Shown piece by piece: positions 15,263 to 22,472 of a stretch of DNA of 35,536 nucleotides. How positions within the stretch are numbered: position 1 is the first letter of the stretch; every line of letters begins with the position of its first letter. Both the position numbers and the translations under genes were made by a program. Where the stretch lies: positions 1 through 35,536 of the IMG/VR virus record IMGVR_UViG_3300009160_000086, one strand, 5' to 3'. This DNA comes from a virus. The notes under the pieces were generated by a model. That model did not search any database and was not told where the DNA came from. It saw only the letters and a program-made list of their open reading frames with translations.

Positions 15263-15714
15263 GCTATCTACGAGAGATTGCCGATTCTCTGGCCGACGGA
15301 CTGGCGGCCGTTTCGTGGAGCATTCAATCCACGACGGTCGAGCGCAAGAACTGGGTAGCGGTCGACATTGAGGAGCTCGCCACTCCGCGTATCTACGTCA
15401 CGCCCGGCGGCGCGACGATGAGTCGGGTGAGTCGAGCCACCTCGCAGGCGGACTACTCGGTCGCAGTGTTTATCGGCCGCCACGTCCAGACCGACGCGGA
15501 CGTGGATGGAATGATCGACCTAGCCGACGAGGTGCTTTTGCACATTCGGGCGCACGACTGGGGCAACGCCGAATCATGGCCGGAAGGCGTGACGAGCCCG
15601 ATGGAAGTGGAGATTGAGCTCAACCCCGACGACGCGCTGAATGAACGCAACGCCTGGCGGGCTGCCGTGAACGTGACCTATCGCGTGTTTCTGGCGGACG
15701 CACTACCGGAGTAA
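15259..15714 (+). CDS. tail completion/minor tail protein (gpU-like position)
   Basis: This 151-residue protein starts at the GTG overlapping the glycosyltransferase stop. It has the alternating pattern of phage tail-terminator proteins: an N-terminal helix (YLREIADSLADGLAAV), a long strand region (RIYVTPGG, QADYSVAVFIGRHV), a helix (DADVDGMIDLADEVLLHIR) and a final strand (NAWRAAVNVTYRVFLAD). Lambda places its tail completion proteins Z and U between FII and the tube gene, which suits this location once the fibre and sugar inserts are removed. Its coupling to the sugar gene shows that the cassette is embedded in the tail operon. Confidence 0.68.
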   Translation: MSYLREIADSLADGLAAVSWSIQSTTVERKNWVAVDIEELATPRIYVTPGGATMSRVSRATSQADYSVAVFIGRHVQTDADVDGMIDLADEVLLHIRAHDWGNAESWPEGVTSPMEVEIELNPDDALNERNAWRAAVNVTYRVFLADALPE

Positions 15715-15717
15715 GCC

Positions 15718-16449
15718 ATGGTGTCGTTTGGCTCCACCCGTCTTGTGCCTTCGTTTCGATTTAAGGCAAAGCTCAACATTCCGCATGTAAAAAAGCGCGT
15801 CAAGTCTGGCAATCTGAAGGCGCTTGATCGGGCTGGCAGCATCGTGCGGCAATCTGCAAAAAAGCAGTTTTCGCACCGCAGTGTAAAAGCCAAACCAAAG
15901 TGGTCGGTTGTCGGGAAAAAAGACGGTGACAACGTGCTCGCGATGGACTTCCGGCCGCCGAGAGCCGGCAAGATTACAAGCTGGAAAAACCCACGAGGAA
16001 GAGGGGCAACGAAGACGGGTTTTTTGCGGACGCTGATTGCGTATGCCGTCGACAATGGCCGCGAGTCCGTCGTGATTGGTCCAACCGCCGAGGCGACGTG
16101 GCTCAATAAATTGCAGGAGTTTGGTGGATCATCGCGCCGCGTGTTGCGGCTTGTGGGGCGTTACCCGACAAACCCAAATAAACCCAATCGCGTCCTCGAA
16201 GCCAACCCGCCGCCTGCCAGTATGCTCGGCGCTTCAGTTCGCAAAAGACGCAAAAGCCGAGGGTGGTACGGGGGGCGTGGGGCGTATGTCGGCGTGTGGA
16301 TCGACCCGCTCCACACCAGGCGGCGCAGGACACAGGACTTGGCAACAAGTTCCGGCAAAGTGCCCCCGGCTCGGTTTATGGCGAATGGATTGGCGGCCAA
16401 GCGCGCCAAGCTCGCCGAGCAGTGGCGCGGCAAGATTTCTGGCCCGTGA
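15718..16449 (+). CDS. HK97 gp10-like/gpZ-like tail completion protein
   Basis: A 243-residue, strongly basic protein. The N-terminus carries an amphipathic segment with many Lys (NIPHVKKRVKSGNLKALDRAGSIVRQSAKK), then GFLRTLIAYAVDN and ESVVIGPTAEATWLNKLQEFGG, which is the strand-turn pattern of gp10-like neck proteins (VIGP..., then HEFGG-like). It ends PPARFMANGLAAKRAKLAEQW, another family feature (PARPFM...al). The middle (residues about 145-205) is longer and richer in Arg/Pro than usual, probably an insertion. It would help join tail to head. Two bases separate the preceding stop from TGCC; a terminator follows. Confidence 0.7.
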   Translation: MVSFGSTRLVPSFRFKAKLNIPHVKKRVKSGNLKALDRAGSIVRQSAKKQFSHRSVKAKPKWSVVGKKDGDNVLAMDFRPPRAGKITSWKNPRGRGATKTGFLRTLIAYAVDNGRESVVIGPTAEATWLNKLQEFGGSSRRVLRLVGRYPTNPNKPNRVLEANPPPASMLGASVRKRRKSRGWYGGRGAYVGVWIDPLHTRRRRTQDLATSSGKVPPARFMANGLAAKRAKLAEQWRGKISGP

Positions 16450-16457
16450 CCGCGTGA

Positions 16458-16497
16458 CGACACCCCCTACGGTCGCGCTTCTGCGGGCCGTAGTTTT
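16458..16497 (+). terminator. rho-independent-type terminator with the repeated 17-mer
   Basis: CTACGG (16467-16472) pairs with CCGTAG (16488-16493), with further partial pairing inside, followed by TTTT (16494-16497). It begins with the same 17 bases as the element at 2681. It separates the head-tail completion genes from the highly expressed tube genes. Confidence 0.68.
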
Positions 16498-16530
16498 GAC
16501 GCTACCACCCCCGCACACCAGGAGGCCAGC

Positions 16531-16854
16531 GTGGCTATCACACTCGGGAAAGACGTGACGATCACCGGCTTGACCGGCGCCCGATCCGTCTCCGTCACAA
16601 ACTCTGCCGCCGAGGTCGACGTGACCAAGTTTGGCGACACCGCTCGCAAGTTCAAAAAGGCCATGATCGAGCAGACCGTCGAGGTCGAGTGCGTCGATGA
16701 CCCCGGCATTGCCGCTGGCGCGACGTTCACGCTCGGCGGTTCGAGCACTGGCAACACGATTGAGTTCATCGTGACCAGCGTGGCCCGATCGGAGCCGATC
16801 GACGGAATCGCGACCTACACCGTGAGCGCCTCGCGCGCCGCCGTTCAAACCTGA
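16531..16854 (+). CDS. tail-tube-like protein, copy 1 of 3
   Basis: First of three adjacent paralogues that all begin AITLGKD and end in an IDG-ATYTV-type strand. The 107-residue product (GARSVSVTNSAAEVDVTKFGDTARKF, EFIVTSVARSEPIDGIATYTVSASR) has the small beta-sandwich pattern of siphophage tail-tube proteins: early paired strands with E(V/I)DVT, and a final TYTV strand. AGGAGG sits five to six bases before the GTG start, the best ribosome site of the three, consistent with a major virion protein. Position before the gpG-like chaperone matches lambda V. Which copy forms the tube is not decided by sequence. Confidence 0.75.
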   Translation: MAITLGKDVTITGLTGARSVSVTNSAAEVDVTKFGDTARKFKKAMIEQTVEVECVDDPGIAAGATFTLGGSSTGNTIEFIVTSVARSEPIDGIATYTVSASRAAVQT

Positions 16855-16873
16855 CCCTAAGGAATTACAAACC

Positions 16874-17194
16874 ATGGCAATTACGCTAGGCAAAGACGCC
16901 GCCGCCCCTCCGTTTGGCACCGACATCATCTCGGCAAGCTACACCGAGGAATGCGAAGTCATCGACGTGACCAACCGCACCAACAAGGGCGGCACGGCAG
17001 GCAACCCTGGCTATCGCGCCAACGCTGCCGGCTTCAAGACCAAGACGTGGGAGATTGAGTGTCACGACGCCACGGGGCTGATCACGGCCCTCCAAAGCAA
17101 CACGGCGACGAGCGGTTTCATCGTGATGAGCGTCGCGGAAAACATCTCGATCGACGGGGCGGTGACGTTCACCGTGACCGCACGGGAGACCTGA
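16874..17194 (+). CDS. tail-tube-like protein, copy 2 of 3
   Basis: The middle paralogue, 106 residues, begins AITLGKDAAAPPFGTDIISAS and keeps ECEVIDVTNRTNKGG and IDGAVTFTVTARE. The central region is shortened and diverged compared with copies 1 and 3 (EIECHDATGLITALQSN instead of the usual V-E strand and loop). AAGGA lies nine bases before the ATG. The gap to copy 1 is 19 bases and to copy 3 four bases. It may form an alternative tube ring, a tube-tip initiator or a decorating ring. The shared ends and conserved D-V-T strand show common descent. Confidence 0.7.
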   Translation: MAITLGKDAAAPPFGTDIISASYTEECEVIDVTNRTNKGGTAGNPGYRANAAGFKTKTWEIECHDATGLITALQSNTATSGFIVMSVAENISIDGAVTFTVTARET

Positions 17195-17198
17195 GCCC

Positions 17199-17558
17199 GT
17201 GGCGATCACGCTGGGGAAGGACTGCTCGATTTCGATCGGTGGCAACATTGCCAGCGCCCGGAACGTCAGCCTTTCCTACAGCGTCCGAACGATCGACGTG
17301 GAGGAATACGGCAGCCGCGAGGCTGCCGTCTATCCCGTGGGTGTCGAGGCCACCGTGTCCGTCGAGTTCAACGACGCCGCCGATCTAGGCGGCGTCTACG
17401 GCATGGTAACGGCCGGCACGCCGATCACCGTCTCGGGTGGTGCCGGGTCGTGGTCGTTCTTGGGCGTGATCACAAGCATCTCTGAAACTGATCCGATCGA
17501 CGGCGTCGCGACCTACACGGTCGAGGCCCGTCTCACCCGTGCTGGACTGAGGACGTAA
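17199..17558 (+). CDS. tail-tube-like protein, copy 3 of 3
   Basis: The third paralogue, 119 residues, begins AITLGKDCSISIGG and contains RNVSLSYSVRTIDVEEYGSREAAVY and ETDPIDGVATYTVEARLTR. It is the longest copy and keeps the clearest tube-like middle (VSVEFNDAADLGGVYGMVTAGTPITVSGG). The GTG start lies four bases after the copy 2 stop. No strong Shine-Dalgarno is present, so it may depend on coupling. Its stop overlaps the ATG of the tail chaperone by one base. With copies 1 and 2 it could form a hetero-ring or serve a distinct part of the tail. Confidence 0.72.
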   Translation: MAITLGKDCSISIGGNIASARNVSLSYSVRTIDVEEYGSREAAVYPVGVEATVSVEFNDAADLGGVYGMVTAGTPITVSGGAGSWSFLGVITSISETDPIDGVATYTVEARLTRAGLRT

Positions 17559-18136
17559 TGAAAGAGTTTCGCGATGACCAGGGGCGGCCCTGGATGGTGG
17601 CGATCACGGTGGCGGCCGCCGAGCGTGTTCGCGGCCTGGTCACGGTGGACGTGACAGAGGACGTGGAGCAATCCGACGGCACCGTTTCCCGCCAGACCCG
17701 CAAGGCACCGCTCGACATCATCGACACCTCGAGTATCGCGAACACGCTCCAGATCCTCCGCAGTCAATACGGCACCGTCGGCGAGGTGCTCTACGCGATC
17801 TGCCGCAAGCAGGCAGAAGAAAAGAAAATCAGCCGCGAAGACTTCCTCGACGGCCTCCGCGGCGACGCGATCGAGGCCGGCGTAAAGGCGATCGAGGAGG
17901 AGCTTGTCGATTTTTTCCCCCCGCGCCTCCGCAAGATGGTCGGTCTTCTGGCGACAAAGATGGACGAAGTCGCAACGCAGATGCTCGACCAGGCGGAGGC
18001 GCGAATGCAAGCGGCTACGGCGGCGAGCCTGCTCGAACAATCTGGCACGCAATCTACGAGGCCGCCGGAATCCTCGGCGTCCACCCCGGAAAGTGGACGC
18101 TCCGAAACCTCCTCATCGCTCGCGACGCCCGCCTAG
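17558..18136 (+). CDS. tail assembly chaperone, gpG-like (zero-frame product)
   Basis: A 192-residue protein between the tube genes and tape measure, where lambda has gpG. It contains an N-terminal beta part (RPWMVAITVAAAERVRGLVTVDV), a central SSIANTLQILRSQYGTVGEVLYAI helix pair typical of these chaperones, and the acidic KISREDFLDGLRGDAIEAGVKAIEEELVDFF segment. The tail after residue 155 is low in complexity (Ser/Thr/Pro) and may be disordered. Such chaperones coat the tape measure during tail building and are made in two forms by a -1 ribosomal frameshift; a matching slippery run lies at codons 118-122. The zero frame stays codon-like (G/C third positions) well beyond the slip site. Confidence 0.8.
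   Translation: MKEFRDDQGRPWMVAITVAAAERVRGLVTVDVTEDVEQSDGTVSRQTRKAPLDIIDTSSIANTLQILRSQYGTVGEVLYAICRKQAEEKKISREDFLDGLRGDAIEAGVKAIEEELVDFFPPRLRKMVGLLATKMDEVATQMLDQAEARMQAATAASLLEQSGTQSTRPPESSASTPESGRSETSSSLATPA
17911..17923 (+). promoter_or_regulatory. probable -1 ribosomal frameshift site
   Basis: The 13 bases TTTTTTCCCCCCG contain two overlapping X-XXY-YYZ heptamers in the gpG reading frame: T-TTT-TTC and C-CCC-CCG. Both allow tandem -1 slippage with good re-pairing. The -1 frame stays open from here to 18321 and encodes the conserved second chaperone domain. Confidence 0.68.
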
Positions 18137-18321
18137 AAATGGATTGGTGGCATACCGCCAACCTGCTCGCACAACAAGCAAACCTCAACAAAGCAAAGCA
18201 CGCCCCAACCACAGACCCGGCGAAATTGAATCCGTTTGCCAAGAAGGCCAAGCCAAGGCAGGCGACGCCGGAAGAAATTCAGAAACTCCTCGGACCTAAC
18301 TGGCACGACGTGACCACATGA
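17917..18321 (+). CDS. frameshift extension of the tail chaperone (gpGT-type)
   Basis: Read in the -1 frame, this segment encodes TIWHAIYEAAGILGVHPGKW, then LRNLLIARDARLEMDWWHTANLLAQQANLN, the pattern of gpT-type second halves (W-x-x-IYEAAG, then W-x-x-TA-x-L-A). The conserved part begins near 18035, yet the first in-frame ATG is 18139, after the IYEAAG motif, and no usable GTG or TTG precedes it. A frameshift is therefore the simplest way to make it. Slippage at 17911-17923 would give a fusion of about 254 residues. Caveat: the stretch 17923-18030 looks more like coding sequence in the zero frame than in the -1 frame, so the shift point could be nearer 18030 or the region may be dual-coding. 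The stop overlaps the tape-measure ATG. Confidence 0.68.
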   Translation, partial: PPAPPQDGRSSGDKDGRSRNADARPGGGANASGYGGEPARTIWHAIYEAAGILGVHPGKWTLRNLLIARDARLEMDWWHTANLLAQQANLNKAKHAPTTDPAKLNPFAKKAKPRQATPEEIQKLLGPNWHDVTT

Positions 18322-20855
18322 GCGCTTCAAAGGTCAAAGCCGGCCAAGTATTCGTCGAGATCGGGGCCGACCCGCGGGCGTTTTTCTCAGCCCTCAACAA
18401 GATCAACCGCCAGATCGGCAACCTCGGCCGGTCGATGAGCGGGGCCGGCACCAAGATCGCCGGCATGGGGGCGGCGGCCTTGCTGCCGTTCGGGGCAGCG
18501 ATCCGCCAGGGCACGGCATACCAGTCGACGCTGCTCAACATTCAAGCGAGCACAGGGGCGACCGCCTCAGAGCTCGACAGGATCCGCGCCGCCGGGATGC
18601 AAGTCTCGCAGGCTCTTGGCGTCGGCCCGACCGAGGCGACGCAAGGCTTTCTCGAGCTCCTCAAGGCCGGTATGAGCCTCGAGCAAGTGCTCGGCGGTGC
18701 CGGGCAGACGGCGCTAGAGTTTGCCAAGGTCGGCAACATGGACGTGGCCGCCGCCTCGGTGGTCATGGCCGACGCCATGAAAGTCTTTGGCGTTACGGCC
18801 GACGTTGCCGCAAACACCATGTCATCTGCGGCCGACGCCTCCTCGACGAGTATCGAGGAAATGACGATGGCGTTTAGCCAGTCCGCCGCAGTGGCGGCGT
18901 TGGCTAACCAGTCGATGGGCGACCTGTCCGCGGCCTTGGCCGTGCTCGCCAACAACGGCGTCAAGGGCAGCGACGCTGGCACCAGCGTCAAGACAATGCT
19001 CATGCGGCTCATGGCTCCGGCCGACGACGCCGTGGGGGCATTGCAGCAGGTAGGGCTTTCCGTCGCGTCGTTCCGTAACGCGGACGGCAAGATGAAACCG
19101 CTCGTCGAAATCATCGGTACGCTGAGCGGTGCCCTCGCCGGCATGGATCAAGCGGCGAAAGACGACATCTTCCGCCGCATCTTTGGGGCGGATGCTATTC
19201 GCGCCGCCGCCATCCTGACGGCAACCGGCGTCGATGGCTTTAACGCCATGACCGACGCGATGGGTAACGCCCTGCCGGTCAGCGAGAAATACAAAACGCT
19301 TTCGGCTGGCCTGGCCGGTGCGATGGCAAGGGTCGCCGCTGCCATGCAGCGGGCGGCGATCGCGATTAGCGAGGCCGTCGGCCCTGCCCTCATGGCAATC
19401 GCCGGCCCGATTGGCGAGGTGATCGACGGGTTCACCAAATTCGTCGTTGCAAATCAGGAGCTCGTCGCCGGGTTTGCCAAGGCGGCCGTCGTGGTGACCG
19501 GCGTCGGCCTCGCGCTCGTCGTGCTGGGCGGCACGCTCACGCTCCTGAGTTCATCGGTCGGCGGCGTGCTCACGGCGATCGGTGCGATCGCAACCGTCGT
19601 GGGCGTCGTGCTATCTCCGGTCGGCCTCCTCGTCGCCGGCCTGGCCTCGCTCGTGGCATTCGGCCCCAAGATCGCTGCGTCCATGCAAGGTATGTTTGGC
19701 GGCGTGGGCGGGATGATAGAGGGCGTTTCCGCCTCCATTGGCGGCACATTCCAAAGTGCGGTGGCTGGCGGGATGACGGTCCTAAGCGACCTCGGGACCA
19801 CGGCCTCCGTCACGTTCGACGGGATCTACGCCGCCATCGCCGAGGGCGACCTTGCCGGGGCAATGGATGTTCTCTGGGCCGGACTCTACGCCGGCTGGCT
19901 CCGCGGCGTTGAGGCGTTGATGAACGCGGTCGACCCGTGGGTGTCGATGTTCCAGAATGCGTTCACGATTCTCGGGGCGGAAATCTACAAGATTTGGGAC
20001 GGGCTCTGGACGAATGTCGGGGCCACCGTCAACACCGGCGGCGCCTATCTGCTTGGCGCCTTCGACAACATCATCAACCCGATCCTCGCAGCGTGGGACA
20101 CGCTCGAAGCCGGGATCCGCAAGTCGTGGAACCGCATTCAGTCCTTTTTGAAAAAGGGCTTTGATCTCAAGAAGGAAAACGACAAGGTCGACTCCGAGAT
20201 GGCCGCCCGCAAACGCGAGCGCGAGGTGAGCCGCCCAGGCATTGAAGGCCGCACCGACAAGGCTGCCCAAGAGAACGCTCGGGCACAGAAGGAGCAGGCC
20301 GACCGCAAGCGGGCAATCGACGACAACACTCAGGCCACGGTCGACGGCCGCGAGGCCGCCAACAAGGCACGCCGCGACGAGCGTCGGTCCGCCACGCAAG
20401 CGGCCGAAGGGGCCGTCGCCGGCGCAAGCCGCGGCAAGCGCGAGACGCAAGCCCGCAACCAACAATTCACCGACCTGCTCAAGAGCATCGAATCGGCAAG
20501 CAGCCTCTCGGCCCTGCGCGATCTGTACGACGAGTTCGACACGCTGTCCCAAAACGGACGGCTCACCTCGGGCCAGTTCTTGACGCTTGAAGCTGCCCTT
20601 GCAGACGCACAGGAGCGGGTCAGCAAGGCAGGCATGGGCGGAGCCGGCTCGTCGCCTTCCGAGAAGGCTGCGGCCGGAGCCGGGGCCGCCGGGGCGGACG
20701 CCGCCCAAAGCAAGGCCGAGGTCGCCGGGACGTTCTCCTCGACCAACCTTGGCGGCATGGGATTTGGCTCGTCTCTAGGCGAGAGGCAACTCAAGGCCCT
20801 CGAAACGATCGCGAGCAACACAGCCAACATGGAGCCGGCCGCGGTCGCCGAATAA
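18318..20855 (+). CDS. tape measure protein, TP901 family
   Basis: An 845-residue protein that sets tail length and is ejected with DNA. The N-terminal half (about residues 60-300) matches the TP901 core: YQSTLLNIQASTGATASELDRIRAAGMQVSQALGVGPTEATQGFLELLKAGMSLEQ, ADASSTSIEEMTMAFSQSAAVAALA, and GTSVKTMLMRLMAP. Two or more hydrophobic segments lie at about 378-455, which in related proteins help cross the membrane. The C-terminus (about 610-730) is highly charged and coiled-coil-like (KKENDKVDSEMAARKRERE, DEFDTLSQNGRLTSGQFLTLEAALADAQERVSKAG). At about 1.5 angstrom per residue the tail would be near 125 nm, an estimate only. The ATG overlaps the chaperone stop (ATGA). Confidence 0.93.
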   Translation: MSASKVKAGQVFVEIGADPRAFFSALNKINRQIGNLGRSMSGAGTKIAGMGAAALLPFGAAIRQGTAYQSTLLNIQASTGATASELDRIRAAGMQVSQALGVGPTEATQGFLELLKAGMSLEQVLGGAGQTALEFAKVGNMDVAAASVVMADAMKVFGVTADVAANTMSSAADASSTSIEEMTMAFSQSAAVAALANQSMGDLSAALAVLANNGVKGSDAGTSVKTMLMRLMAPADDAVGALQQVGLSVASFRNADGKMKPLVEIIGTLSGALAGMDQAAKDDIFRRIFGADAIRAAAILTATGVDGFNAMTDAMGNALPVSEKYKTLSAGLAGAMARVAAAMQRAAIAISEAVGPALMAIAGPIGEVIDGFTKFVVANQELVAGFAKAAVVVTGVGLALVVLGGTLTLLSSSVGGVLTAIGAIATVVGVVLSPVGLLVAGLASLVAFGPKIAASMQGMFGGVGGMIEGVSASIGGTFQSAVAGGMTVLSDLGTTASVTFDGIYAAIAEGDLAGAMDVLWAGLYAGWLRGVEALMNAVDPWVSMFQNAFTILGAEIYKIWDGLWTNVGATVNTGGAYLLGAFDNIINPILAAWDTLEAGIRKSWNRIQSFLKKGFDLKKENDKVDSEMAARKREREVSRPGIEGRTDKAAQENARAQKEQADRKRAIDDNTQATVDGREAANKARRDERRSATQAAEGAVAGASRGKRETQARNQQFTDLLKSIESASSLSALRDLYDEFDTLSQNGRLTSGQFLTLEAALADAQERVSKAGMGGAGSSPSEKAAAGAGAAGADAAQSKAEVAGTFSSTNLGGMGFGSSLGERQLKALETIASNTANMEPAAVAE

Positions 20856-20858
20856 CGA

Positions 20859-21761
20859 ATGCCCCTCGCCTGGATTGAAGACAACTCAAGCCGCTCGGCC
20901 ACGATCGTCCGCCTCGGGCGGAAGGCGGTGAGCTCCTACTCAAAGTCTTACAAGGTATTCGGCACCACCGACGACACGATCGTCCACGCCGAGGCTAACG
21001 GCTACCTCACCGGGGAACTTGCGTACTGGACGTACCCAGGCCAACCAAACGTACAGCTGCGGGCCGAGTCATACAGCGTCTCCTACCTCGGCGACGACGC
21101 CTGGCAGGTGTCGATTGCCTACGAGAAGCAAGGGGCCGAGGACGACGATCAGCGTGATCCGCTCAAGCGGTCGAGGTCGTTTGACACAAGCGGCGGGTCG
21201 CAGCACATCACGCAAGCGGCGGGCGGCTCGGTCACGACGAGCGGCGGGACGACCGTAACGCAAGGCAGCGAGCGGAGGTATCCGCCTGGCACCGCGCCAA
21301 GCATGAACAATGCAATCGGCGTTGACGGCACGTCTGTCAACGGCGTCGACATCGTGAGTCCCGCGCTCACTTGGACGGAGACCTACGACGTTCCACACCA
21401 GTACGTCACGGCCAACTACATCAAGAGTATCGCCGCCCTGACGGGCACCGTAAACAACAGCGGGTTTCGCACCTTCGCCGCTGGCGAGGTGCTCTTCATG
21501 GGATGCTCGGGCTCGCAGGAATGGGACGACCAGCGTGGAAACGGGCCGTGGACGCTCTCGTATAAGTTTGTGGCGTCGCCAAACGTGACCGCCCAGAAGA
21601 TCGGCGACATCAGTGGCATTGAGAAGAAAGGCCACGAGTATTTGTGGGTGAGATACGAAGACGCCGTGTCGGATAACGATCTCGTCAAAAAACCGAAATA
21701 CGTCTACGTCAACAAGGTCTACCGCGACGGTAATTTCTCCGGTCTGGGAATCGGCAGCTAA
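20859..21761 (+). CDS. tail-tip protein downstream of tape measure
   Basis: This 300-residue protein begins three bases after the tape measure stop. It is beta-rich with a YKVFGTTDDTIVHAEANGYLTG segment early on, which reads like the small sheet domain of distal tail/baseplate proteins, then a Gly/Ser/Thr loop region (TSGGSQHITQAAGGSVTTSGGTT). The second half contains TYDVPHQYVTANYIKSIAALTGTVN, GFRTFAAGEVLFMGCSGSQEW and WTLSYKFVASPNV. The position matches the distal tail protein (Dit-like) that organises the tip. I recognise no enzymatic motif. Identity is by position and pattern, so the family label is withheld. Its stop overlaps the ATG of the next gene by one base. Confidence 0.68.
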   Translation: MPLAWIEDNSSRSATIVRLGRKAVSSYSKSYKVFGTTDDTIVHAEANGYLTGELAYWTYPGQPNVQLRAESYSVSYLGDDAWQVSIAYEKQGAEDDDQRDPLKRSRSFDTSGGSQHITQAAGGSVTTSGGTTVTQGSERRYPPGTAPSMNNAIGVDGTSVNGVDIVSPALTWTETYDVPHQYVTANYIKSIAALTGTVNNSGFRTFAAGEVLFMGCSGSQEWDDQRGNGPWTLSYKFVASPNVTAQKIGDISGIEKKGHEYLWVRYEDAVSDNDLVKKPKYVYVNKVYRDGNFSGLGIGS

Positions 21762-22438
21762 TGGCACGCCCAGACGGACGCATCGAGAAGGGGCAGCGGC
21801 TCTCGTCGGCGATCTCCGCCAGGGCGTGGAACCGGGCGCAAGAGGCGGCGGATCGGGTGCTCGGGGCCGGGACTGGCGTGGAGGCTTGGCAACTAACAGA
21901 TCTTAGCGCTCCGTACACTTGGGCCTATGCCAAAAACGATGGCTCCACAATTAGCCGTTGGGCAGTGCGCTCAATTACTGGTTTCGCCATTGAGCCAACT
22001 AGCGACGAGTCGGCGTCCGAAACAAAGAGTTTTCTCGCCATGCCATGCTTGACGCTTGGCAGCCGCACAAGCGCCGACAACATGAAAAAAGCATGGTGCG
22101 TAGCGCTAGAGCCAATCGCGTCCGGCAAAGTTGGCAGGGTTGCTGTATCTGGCGTTGTGCAAGTTAAAAGGTCAGATATTCGGAAGGCCAGTGGATGCCG
22201 CGTTCTTTTCAAAGGAAATGACTGGGCGCTCGTAGACATAACCGGAGGCGGAGTTGTCCGCGGGACGTTTTCGGGGTCGTGGGCCAAAGGCGCTGAATCC
22301 ACAGTGACAGATTCGGTAGACAGCGCTCTAACGTACACCGCTAAAAACTACTTTGTCAGCTTGACTGGCGGATCAACCAAGGCTTGCGCGATAGCGTTTG
22401 TGGCCGAAGAGTGGATTTTGATTGCGGCCGAGTGCTAA
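21761..22438 (+). CDS. tail-tip accessory protein of unknown family
   Basis: A 225-residue protein with an Arg-rich helical start (GRIEKGQRLSSAISARAWNRAQEAADRVLG) followed by alternating strands rich in Val, Ser and Gly. It contains NMKKAWCVALEPIASGKVGRVAVSGVVQVK and a final CAIAFVAEEWILIAAEC. The VRG-type middle and the fold pattern resemble secondary tail-tip or receptor-binding pieces in many phages, but I cannot name it. Toward its 3' end the DNA becomes more AT-rich (more AAA, ATT), leading into the following AT-rich gene. The ATG overlaps the previous stop by one base, so it belongs to the tail operon. Confidence 0.65.
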   Translation: MARPDGRIEKGQRLSSAISARAWNRAQEAADRVLGAGTGVEAWQLTDLSAPYTWAYAKNDGSTISRWAVRSITGFAIEPTSDESASETKSFLAMPCLTLGSRTSADNMKKAWCVALEPIASGKVGRVAVSGVVQVKRSDIRKASGCRVLFKGNDWALVDITGGGVVRGTFSGSWAKGAESTVTDSVDSALTYTAKNYFVSLTGGSTKACAIAFVAEEWILIAAEC

Positions 22439-22472
22439 CCGTACACGCTGCGGCGACACAATTGGTGAATCA

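Noticed and set aside
17904-18299. Third-frame 131-residue frame across the chaperone region
   Set aside because: It is Arg/Pro-rich without fold pattern, while the other two frames show chaperone motifs.
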